From positions 1-9,312 of the forward strand of contig MHXM01000192.1 in NCBI GenBank assembly GCA_001825565.1: a stretch of 9,312 nt of DNA, written 5' to 3'. The notes beneath the pieces are model-generated. The model saw only the letters and a program-made list of their open reading frames with translations. It was not told where the DNA came from and searched no databases. The first letter of the stretch is position 1. Each line of letters starts with the position of its first letter. Shown one piece after another: positions 1 to 4,733 of the stretch. The stretch is from Desulfuromonadaceae bacterium GWC2_58_13 (GTDB taxonomy: Bacteria > Desulfobacterota > Desulfuromonadia > Desulfuromonadales > Trichloromonadaceae). Made by a program: the position numbers and the translations under genes.

Positions 1-226
1 ATACTGGACCGACGAACTGGGCCTCGAATTCCCGATCATCTCCAACGTGGCCGGTCATATCGGCATCTGGTTCGGCGCCCAGCCCCCCGGTTACCCGATG
101 TTCAACCGCAAGACCGTGATCATCGACAAAACCGGGGTCATCCGCTACATGCGCAACGGGTCACCGGACTATCATGAAATCCTTGAAACCCTCAAGCAGC
201 TGCATGCCGAGGAGGTGACGCCATGA
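1..226 (+). CDS. Peroxiredoxin/redoxin-like protein, C-terminal fragment
   Basis: An open frame enters from the left edge (first full codon at base 2) and ends at TGA 224-226, giving 74 visible residues. The visible part has the layout of the end of an AhpC/TSA or Bcp-type thioredoxin-fold protein: a strand with PMFNRKTVIIDKTGVIRY, where the 'IDKTGVIRY' strand-turn-strand is typical of the family, followed by a C-terminal helix (ILETLKQL). Proteins of this type reduce peroxides or act as thiol-disulfide oxidoreductases. The active-site cysteine lies upstream of the window, so the exact subtype and localisation cannot be judged. The stop overlaps the start of the next gene (ATGA, 223-226), which implies translational coupling with the lipoprotein. 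Assignment to the redoxin superfamily is fairly secure; the specific function is inferred. Confidence 0.75.
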   Translation, partial: YWTDELGLEFPIISNVAGHIGIWFGAQPPGYPMFNRKTVIIDKTGVIRYMRNGSPDYHEILETLKQLHAEEVTP

Positions 227-813
227 CCCGGATCTTCCGTATCGGCCTGCTCTGCCTGCTCACGGTTGGCTGCATGGCGCCGCCGCCGGTCGATCCTTTG
301 GCGGCCCTGCGGCAAGCCGACGGTTCCGTGCTCTGGCAGCAGGAATACGCTTTCGTGCCGCCGGTGGGCAAATGGTCGCTGGTTTCCCTCGACGAGGACG
401 ATTACAGCGTCGCCTTTTCCAAGGAATGCCGGGAGTTCTTCCCCTGTCAGTCGGCCATGGCCTATGCCGAGGAGCCGTTCGGCTATTCCCAGGACTTCCG
501 CCAGCGTCAGGCCGAATTCTTCAAACGCTACCTTTGGGCCAGCCGGGTGGTGTTCGACCTTCCGCAACTCGAAGAGACCACCCTGAACGGCCAGCCGGCG
601 CTGGTAGCGGTAGTCGAAGGCAAAGAGAAGGTGAAGCGCCACAAGGTCTGGAGCAAGGTGGTATTTACCCGGCGCGGCGAGCGGGTGGTCGCCTTTTACT
701 TCAACCAGTGGCGACCCGAAGATCAGGCCTTCGACCGGGCGGATGTGGCCGACTTCGATGCTTTTGTCGACTCGTTTAAATTCGTAAAACCGTCATTTTT
801 CGAACGACTCTAA
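223..813 (+). CDS. Predicted small lipoprotein of unknown function
   Basis: This encodes 196 residues. The start is fixed by a strong Shine-Dalgarno (AGGAGGTGA, six or so bases upstream) and the ATGA overlap with the redoxin gene. The N-terminus is a lipoprotein signal: Arg3 and Arg6, a hydrophobic stretch (IGLLCLLTV), then Gly16-Cys17. The residue three before the cysteine is Thr rather than the usual Leu, so the lipobox is slightly off consensus. After Cys17 comes a Pro-rich linker (APPPVDP) and a mixed alpha/beta domain with several aromatic residues. Two further cysteines (in KECREFFPCQ) could form a disulfide in the periplasm. I recognise no family; the late segment ending in 'DAFVDSFKFV' resembles the closing helix-strand of small PsbP/Mog1-like folds, but that is only a guess. 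Coupling to a redoxin gene hints at a cell-envelope or oxidative-stress role. Confidence 0.85.
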   Translation: MTRIFRIGLLCLLTVGCMAPPPVDPLAALRQADGSVLWQQEYAFVPPVGKWSLVSLDEDDYSVAFSKECREFFPCQSAMAYAEEPFGYSQDFRQRQAEFFKRYLWASRVVFDLPQLEETTLNGQPALVAVVEGKEKVKRHKVWSKVVFTRRGERVVAFYFNQWRPEDQAFDRADVADFDAFVDSFKFVKPSFFERL

Positions 814-831
814 ATACGGCTGTGAATCTGA

Positions 832-871
832 AACACAAAAAGGACCGCTGATTTGCGGTCCTTTTTGTGTT
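832..871. terminator. Bidirectional intrinsic terminator
   Basis: A perfect 17-bp inverted repeat (arms 832-848 and 855-871, 6-base loop). The GC-rich core GGACCGC/GCGGTCC is flanked by A5 on the left and T5 on the right. Because the A and T tracts are symmetrical it works in both directions, and it sits between the lipoprotein gene (ending at 813, plus strand) and purB (ending at 893, minus strand). Confidence 0.93.
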
Positions 872-892
872 GATACGGCATGGTCCCTCGGT

Positions 893-2248
893 TTATTTGA
901 GCCAGTCGACAATCTGGGGAGCCAGCCCGATGTAGCTGGCGGGGGTCATCTCCAGCAGCCGCTGTTTGTCTTCGGCGGCCAGTTCCAGGGTTTCGACGAA
1001 GATGCGGATCGTGTCGCGGTCGATGACGTTGCCCCGGGTCAGTTCCTTGAGCTTTTCGTAGGGCTTTTCGATGCCGGCCTTGCGCATCACCGTCTGGATC
1101 GGTTCGGCCAGCACTTCCCAGGCATGGTCCAGATCGAGGGCCAGTTTCTGCTCGTTGAGCTTGAGCTTGCCCATTCCCTTGAGGGTCGAGCGGTAGGCGA
1201 TCATGCTGTAGCCGAAGCCGACGCCCATGTTGCGCAGCACGGTTGAGTCGGTCAGGTCGCGCTGCAGCCGCGAGATCGGCAGCTTCTGCGACAGATGGCT
1301 GAAGATGGAGTTGGCCAGTCCGCAGTTCCCTTCGGAGTTTTCGAAATCGATGGGATTGACCTTGTGCGGCATGGTCGAGGAGCCGACCTCCCCCTTGACC
1401 GTCCTCTGGCCGAAGTAGGCCATCGAGATGTAGGTCCAGATATCCCGGTTGAAATCGGTCAGAATGGTATTCCAGCGGGTCAGGGCATCGAACATCTCGG
1501 CCATGTAGTCATGGGGCTCGATCTGGGTGGTGAACAGGTTCTGGGTCAGCCCCAGTTCGGTTTCGATGACCCCCTTGGTCAGGGCGACCCAATCCACCCG
1601 GGGATAAGCCGACACATGGGCGTTGAAGTTGCCGACCGCTCCGTTGAGCTTGCCGAGAATCTCGACTTTGGCGATGTTGCTGGTCTGCTTTTTCAGGCGG
1701 GCGGCGAAAACCGCCAGCTCTTTGCCGATGGTGGTCGGCGAAGCGGTCTGGCCGTGGGTGCGGGCCAGCATCGATACGTCCTTGAACTGAAGCGCCAGTT
1801 TGTGGATGCCTTCGATGATATCGTTCTGCAGCGGCAGCAGGGCATCCAGGCCGTCCCTGAGCATCAGGGCGTGGGAGAGATTGTTGATGTCCTCCGAGGT
1901 GCAGGCGAAATGGATGAACTCCGAGATGTTCTCCAGGCTCGATCCGGCGATCTGTTCTTTAAGGTAGTACTCGACCGCCTTGACGTCGTGATTGGTGATT
2001 GCCTCGATGGCCTTGATTTTTTCGGCTTCCGCCGGGGTGAAGCGGTCGACGATGTCGCGCAGAAACTGCTCTTCGCCGGGCGTTACCGCGCGGCATTCGG
2101 GGATACCCGGTTCGTCGCACAGAGCCAGCAGCCAGAAAACCTCGACCTTGACCCGGTTGCGCAGCAGCGCGTATTCGGAAAAACATTCCGTCAGTTCGGC
2201 AACTTTGGATGCGTAACGCCCGTCCAGCGGGCTGATGGCGGTTATCAT
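893..2248 (-). CDS. purB: Adenylosuccinate lyase
   Basis: PurB works twice in purine synthesis. It splits SAICAR to AICAR plus fumarate, and adenylosuccinate to AMP plus fumarate, as a cytosolic homotetramer. The 451-residue product matches the longer Escherichia coli-type PurB (about 456 residues) from MITAISPLDGRYASK to the end. Visible family motifs are TSEDINN (117-123), ARTHGQTASPTT (162-173) with the catalytic His165, and the fumarase/aspartase superfamily signature GSSTMPHKVNPIDFEN (289-304), which carries the catalytic serine in a flexible loop. RDLTDSTVLRN lies around 330-340. The start is supported by Shine-Dalgarno AAGGAG at 2256-2261, seven bases from ATG. The gene stands alone, with its own promoter and the shared terminator at 832-871. 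No truncation or missing active-site residue is seen. Confidence 0.98.
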   Translation of the reverse strand: MITAISPLDGRYASKVAELTECFSEYALLRNRVKVEVFWLLALCDEPGIPECRAVTPGEEQFLRDIVDRFTPAEAEKIKAIEAITNHDVKAVEYYLKEQIAGSSLENISEFIHFACTSEDINNLSHALMLRDGLDALLPLQNDIIEGIHKLALQFKDVSMLARTHGQTASPTTIGKELAVFAARLKKQTSNIAKVEILGKLNGAVGNFNAHVSAYPRVDWVALTKGVIETELGLTQNLFTTQIEPHDYMAEMFDALTRWNTILTDFNRDIWTYISMAYFGQRTVKGEVGSSTMPHKVNPIDFENSEGNCGLANSIFSHLSQKLPISRLQRDLTDSTVLRNMGVGFGYSMIAYRSTLKGMGKLKLNEQKLALDLDHAWEVLAEPIQTVMRKAGIEKPYEKLKELTRGNVIDRDTIRIFVETLELAAEDKQRLLEMTPASYIGLAPQIVDWLK

Positions 2249-2279
2249 GATTATTCTCCTTGGATATTAATGCGACGGA

Positions 2280-2308
2280 AATATAGCCCAGCGGCGCCGG
2301 CTCTGCAA
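2280..2308 (-). promoter_or_regulatory. Candidate sigma-70 promoter of purB
   Basis: On the minus strand TTGCAG (2303-2308) is followed after 17 bases by TATATT (2280-2285). The -10 matches consensus at five of six bases and the -35 at three of six. The predicted start near 2273 gives a leader of about 25 bases that contains the AAGGAG site. No PurR-like operator was recognised by eye. Confidence 0.55.
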
Positions 2309-2336
2309 GCCCGTTGCGTTGATTTATGGCGGAGAC

Positions 2337-2375
2337 GAAAAAAAACGCCCCGTCGGAAAGCCTGAACGGGGCGTT
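2337..2375 (-). terminator. Intrinsic terminator of the rod-like gene
   Basis: A 10-bp perfect stem (AACGCCCCGT at 2344-2353, ACGGGGCGTT at 2366-2375) with a 12-base loop. On the minus strand it is followed directly by a run of eight or nine T. It lies about 20 bases past the stop of the flagellar-rod-like gene and separates it from the purB promoter. Confidence 0.9.
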
Positions 2376-2395
2376 AAAATTGTGAGCGGAGGATG

Positions 2396-2737
2396 TTATT
2401 TCTTGATGTCGAGCAGGGTTCCGGTCAGTTCATCCTGGGCCTGAAGCATTTTCAGGTTGGCCGAGTAGCCCGCCCGAGTGGGGATGGTGTCGGTGATTTC
2501 CTCGGCGATATCGACGTTGGACAATTCCCGGGTCGTTCCCTGATCCTCGACGGTTGCCCCGGGGGTATTGACCTTGGCTGCCGTGGCATTCACGCCGCCA
2601 TGCTGGTTTTCACTCAGGGTGACCCGATCTTTTTTGTAGCCGTCCGTGTTGACATTGGCCAGGTTGTTAGCGGTGGCCGACATGCGGGTTTCCATGGCTT
2701 TCAATCCCATGATGCTGACGTCGAGAGCTTTGATCAT
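2396..2737 (-). CDS. Minimal orphan flagellar basal-body rod (FlgC/FlgG-like) protein
   Basis: This encodes 113 residues. The N-terminus (MIKALDVSIMGLKAMETRMS then ATANNLANVNTDGYKK, 21-36) is the classic rod/hook N-terminal motif (ANNLANxxTxGYK). The C-terminus (SNVDIAEEITDTI...GYSANLKMLQAQDELTGTLLDIKK, about 73-113) matches the FlgG/FlgE/FlgC C-terminal motif. These two ends form the coiled-coil D0 domain in axial flagellar proteins. Only about 35 residues lie between them, so the exposed D1 domain is missing and the protein is shorter than FlgB or FlgC (about 130-150). The start is chosen at 2737 because GGGAGG (2743-2748) sits five bases upstream; a longer frame up to 2881 would read through the riboswitch. 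It has its own promoter, riboswitch and terminator, with no flagellar neighbours. A structural rod role is inferred; an accessory or sensory role is possible. Confidence 0.87.
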   Translation of the reverse strand: MIKALDVSIMGLKAMETRMSATANNLANVNTDGYKKDRVTLSENQHGGVNATAAKVNTPGATVEDQGTTRELSNVDIAEEITDTIPTRAGYSANLKMLQAQDELTGTLLDIKK

Positions 2738-2742
2738 GCCGA

Positions 2743-2748
2743 CCTCCC
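2743..2748 (-). promoter_or_regulatory. Shine-Dalgarno that fixes the rod-like gene start
   Basis: GGGAGG on the minus strand, five bases upstream of ATG 2737. It supports the 113-residue form over the longer open frame. It can pair (with two G-U pairs) with UCUCCU at 2820-2825 just past the aptamer, a possible route for riboswitch control of translation. Confidence 0.75.
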
Positions 2749-2822
2749 TGTGTTGTTTGCTGGACGGTATGGCCACGGCAGAATTTATCGGGGATTGGAA
2801 GCAGGAAGATTGCCTGGTGAGG

Positions 2823-2905
2823 AGAGCAACCCTGCCGCCGTATTCCGTATCGGAATTTAGGCCAGTGGCTTTGCGTCCCACCCTTTCGGATGGTTTGCCG
2901 ATGTT
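2823..2905 (-). promoter_or_regulatory. Cyclic-di-GMP-I (GEMM-I) riboswitch aptamer
   Basis: Read on the minus strand, the order is GGCAAACC (2892-2899), a short stem capped by a GAAA tetraloop (2884-2887), GGGACGCAAAGCC (2867-2879), then GGCCTAA (2857-2863), a 6-bp hairpin ATTCCG-ATA-CGGAAT (2842-2856), TACGG, and GGCAGGGTTGC. This is the GEMM-I consensus described for Vibrio Vc2 and Geobacter aptamers. The GAAA loop faces a CCUAA/UACGG tetraloop receptor, and the ligand-stacking A lies in the GCAAAGCC segment. The residue aligned with Vc2 G20 (second G before CAAACC) is G here, which favours c-di-GMP over cyclic AMP-GMP. The outer edges of the aptamer are approximate. It sits in the leader of the rod-like gene, 86 bases before its ATG, with no U-run terminator between, so translational control is inferred. 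Confidence 0.92.
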
Positions 2906-2908
2906 TCA

Positions 2909-2938
2909 ATCGTAGCCGCATCGCACCGTTGGCGTCAA
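2909..2938 (-). promoter_or_regulatory. Candidate sigma-70 promoter of the riboswitch transcript
   Basis: On the minus strand TTGACG (2933-2938, five of six to consensus) is followed after 18 bases by TACGAT (2909-2914, four of six). The predicted start around 2902-2905 coincides with the 5' edge of the aptamer, which strengthens the call. No sigma-54 or FliA flagellar promoter pattern was seen here. Confidence 0.55.
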
Positions 2939-2980
2939 GACGGTTTCTGGAGGGTGGCCGATAATATCGACCAATGGTTA

Positions 2981-3029
2981 AAAAAAACCGCGGCCAATTG
3001 ACCCGAAACGGATCGCTTGGCCGCGGTTT
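2981..3029 (-). terminator. Intrinsic terminator of the NrfD-family gene
   Basis: A 13-bp perfect stem (AAACCGCGGCCAA at 2985-2997, TTGGCCGCGGTTT at 3017-3029) with a 19-base loop. On the minus strand it is followed by a run of eight T. It lies about 34 bases beyond the stop of the gene ending at 3063 and insulates the riboswitch unit downstream. Confidence 0.92.
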
Positions 3030-3062
3030 CCAGCTGATTTTCATCAAGTCTGGTCCGAATTT

Positions 3063-4283
3063 TCAATTGCCCCTGAGATCTTCAACCGCAAAATCATCGA
3101 TGGCTATATTTTGGATTTCTGTGGTTTCAACGGCATGAGAATGGCGAACCTCGAGATCAAACAATTTCTCGGCCAGGGTGTAGAGAAACATGCAGAGGGC
3201 AAAAGCCCCGATAATGATACTGATTTCAGCCAGGGACGGGATGTATTCGGCAAGACCGCTGGCCGTGGCCAGGGTGCCCTGCCGCAAGGGAACGATCTGC
3301 CCGGCGATGACGAAGTCGTAACGCATGAAAAACATCCCAACCAAGGAAAACACGCCGGCCAGGGTGAGGGGCAGGGGTTTGCGCAACGAGGGGGTGAGAA
3401 TCATGGCGAAGGGTATCAGCATGCCGACGGAAACCTCGAAAAACCAGAAGTTGAATGACAAGGGTCCCGAAACCAGTGTCATCAATGCTTCGTAAACTCC
3501 TTCTTGTTTCTGATAGATGCCGACAATGAATTTCCAGGTGATCGAAAGCATCAGAATGCCGAGAAGCAGAGCAAGAATCCGGCCCAGAAGGAACATATAT
3601 TTTTTGTCATGGGAACAAAAATCCAAACCTCGGCACCGATTTTTTAGGTAATGGACCAGAATCATCAAAGCCGTTCCTGAAATCAGGGCGGTGATCACCA
3701 GATAAAGAGGTGAAAAAACGCCGCTCCAAAAGGGTCTCGCCGAAAGCATGCCAAACACGCCGCCGAGATTGGAAGGGGCGGCAATGGCGAGAACAAATCC
3801 CAGCAGGCCGGAGTAGAAAGCGCCAAGGCGGTTGTTCTTCATGCAAAAGTAGAATTCGATGACGAGGACTCCCATATAGACCCCGTAAAGCGCCCCCATC
3901 CACCAGATGGGAGATTCAAGATTGGGGCTGAGAACCGCGTAGATCATCAAGGTGATCGGCTTGTTGAGTTCCATGGCGATGACGCCAAAACCGCAGATGA
4001 GCATGACAATCGCCAGGATGATAGCCCGCCGGGCCGAGGCGTGAAACTGCTCGATGCCGAAAACATGCCCCAGGCTGGAGATCAGGCATAGCCCCGAGCA
4101 GGAAACAGCGAAAAAGACATAGGTTGAAATAAGGATGCCCCAGGGAACTTCCCGGGTCGTATTGTAGACATGGCCGTGTCCCATCACAAAGACGGAAACA
4201 ACTCCGACGAGGCCGGCTATCATCCCCATGACGAGGATGCCAAACCATAATAGTTCTCCCGGGCGTTTATTGATGGCGATCAT
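3063..4283 (-). CDS. NrfD/PsrC/HybB-family membrane quinone-oxidoreductase subunit
   Basis: This encodes 406 residues and is strongly hydrophobic, with about ten predicted membrane helices (roughly 12-34, 48-72, 84-106, 124-146, 155-175, 188-212, 229-255, 265-297, 304-322, 348-372) and a short polar C-terminal tail. The N-terminal half, with REVPWGILISTYVF, a GLCLISSLGHVFG segment and MELNKPITLMIY, resembles NrfD/PsrC/HybB subunits, which bind menaquinol in the inner membrane and pass electrons to or from a periplasmic Fe-S protein and molybdoenzyme, hydrogenase or multihaem cytochrome. No such partner is in the window, and the gene has its own promoter and terminator, so it must work with a subunit encoded elsewhere or alone. 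The start is supported by GGGAGGGG at 4287-4294. By eye the gene is clearly poorer in GC than its neighbours. Family is fairly sure; substrate and partner are unknown. Confidence 0.88.
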   Translation of the reverse strand: MIAINKRPGELLWFGILVMGMIAGLVGVVSVFVMGHGHVYNTTREVPWGILISTYVFFAVSCSGLCLISSLGHVFGIEQFHASARRAIILAIVMLICGFGVIAMELNKPITLMIYAVLSPNLESPIWWMGALYGVYMGVLVIEFYFCMKNNRLGAFYSGLLGFVLAIAAPSNLGGVFGMLSARPFWSGVFSPLYLVITALISGTALMILVHYLKNRCRGLDFCSHDKKYMFLLGRILALLLGILMLSITWKFIVGIYQKQEGVYEALMTLVSGPLSFNFWFFEVSVGMLIPFAMILTPSLRKPLPLTLAGVFSLVGMFFMRYDFVIAGQIVPLRQGTLATASGLAEYIPSLAEISIIIGAFALCMFLYTLAEKLFDLEVRHSHAVETTEIQNIAIDDFAVEDLRGN

Positions 4284-4349
4284 TATCCCCTCCCTCGATG
4301 TTGTAGAAATACGTTAGATGCTTTTCGTTTTGCCTATTCGTATATGGAA

Positions 4350-4378
4350 AAATTACAATATATGAAAACTTGAGTCAA
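4350..4378 (-). promoter_or_regulatory. Candidate promoter of the NrfD-family gene
   Basis: On the minus strand TTGACT (4373-4378, five of six to consensus) is followed by either TGTAAT (4352-4357, spacer 15, five of six) or TAATTT (4350-4355, spacer 17, three of six). The leader would be about 60 bases. The area is AT-rich, so chance matches are easy and confidence is limited. Confidence 0.45.
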
Positions 4379-4423
4379 GAAAAAAACCACATAAACAGCG
4401 AGAAAATATCAAAAGCAAAATAC

Positions 4424-4452
4424 GCCACTGTATAGTAGAAATATACAGTGGC
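4424..4452. repeat. Perfect 11-bp inverted repeat, possible operator
   Basis: Arms GCCACTGTATA (4424-4434) and TATACAGTGGC (4442-4452) with a 7-base spacer. It lies about 45 bases upstream of the candidate -35 of the NrfD-family gene, a usual place for an activator site. As RNA on the minus strand it is followed by a U-rich but interrupted stretch, so a weak terminator is possible. A third copy of GCCAC at 4463-4467 can pair with GTGGC (4448-4452), giving an alternative, mutually exclusive hairpin. Confidence 0.6.
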
Positions 4453-4520
4453 CTCGAAAAATGCCACGTTACGAGTGAGACAAATATGGGATAGCATGGG
4501 AAAAACACCCAAGGATCATG

Positions 4521-4532
4521 CAGGTTAACCTG
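4521..4532. repeat. 12-bp perfect palindrome
   Basis: CAGGTTAACCTG reads the same on both strands. It lies in the divergent intergenic region, about 140 bases upstream of the AddAB-like promoter candidate, and could be a dimeric repressor site. No copy was noticed elsewhere in the window and no regulator is identified. Confidence 0.35.
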
Positions 4533-4668
4533 GCCATTTAATCCGGTTCGGATACGGTGGTCGCGGATGGGTGTGTTTGGCGGTATGTTCCGGAAGATTC
4601 ACGCGCATTTTCATGCGACTTATTCTGTCGTGCTGTTCGGCTATCCTCGATTCAGGGCGATTTGTCGT

Positions 4669-4696
4669 TTGCCTTGGACTTTTGTCCGGGTATAAG
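4669..4696 (+). promoter_or_regulatory. Candidate sigma-70 promoter of the AddAB-like operon
   Basis: TTGCCT (4669-4674, four of six) is followed after 16 bases by TATAAG (4691-4696, five of six). The predicted start near 4703 gives a leader of about 30 bases ending in AAGGA (4722-4726). Its position supports initiation at ATG 4734 and not further upstream. No SOS (LexA) box was recognised beside it. Confidence 0.5.
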
Positions 4697-4733
4697 CTGT
4701 ATGGCGATCTTTTTCGGAAAGAAGGAATTCATT

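Larger units (their letters stand above)
4284..4733. other. Divergent intergenic region
   Basis: A 450-base gap between the divergent NrfD-family gene and the AddAB-like operon. The left part (about 4310-4480) is AT-rich and the right part less so. It holds a promoter candidate for each side, a perfect 11-bp inverted repeat and a 12-bp palindrome, all listed separately. No convincing gene was found. A 40-codon hydrophobic frame on the minus strand (4375-4497) has no ribosome binding site. Confidence 0.7.

Noticed and set aside
2285..2308. GC-rich inverted segments (GGCGCCGG) near the purB promoter as a possible operator.
   Set aside because: The dyad is short and imperfect and does not resemble the PurR box; it looks like ordinary GC-rich spacer.
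1295..2365. A 356-codon open frame on the plus strand opposite purB.
   Set aside because: It is antisense to an unambiguous purB, has no ribosome site or recognisable domain, and runs across the purB promoter and into the neighbouring terminator.
2738..2881. An extended start for the rod-like protein, adding 48 residues.
   Set aside because: The added codons read through the riboswitch aptamer; ATG 2737 has a strong ribosome site and gives the conserved rod N-terminus.
4375..4497. A 40-codon hydrophobic open frame on the minus strand (MLSHICLTRN...), possibly a leader or small membrane peptide.
   Set aside because: No Shine-Dalgarno precedes it, it overlaps the inverted repeat and the candidate -35, and AT-rich sequence gives Phe/Tyr-rich frames by chance.
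4440..4540. Possible sigma-54 (-24/-12) promoter for the NrfD-family gene, from GG and GC pairs near 4451-4465 and 4521-4535.
   Set aside because: The distance between GG and GC is wrong in each case, and the rest of the consensus is missing.
4557..4733. An extended start for the AddB-like protein, adding 59 residues.
   Set aside because: The added part is Cys- and Phe-rich without family likeness, contains the promoter candidate at 4669-4696, and has no good ribosome site, whereas 4734 does.
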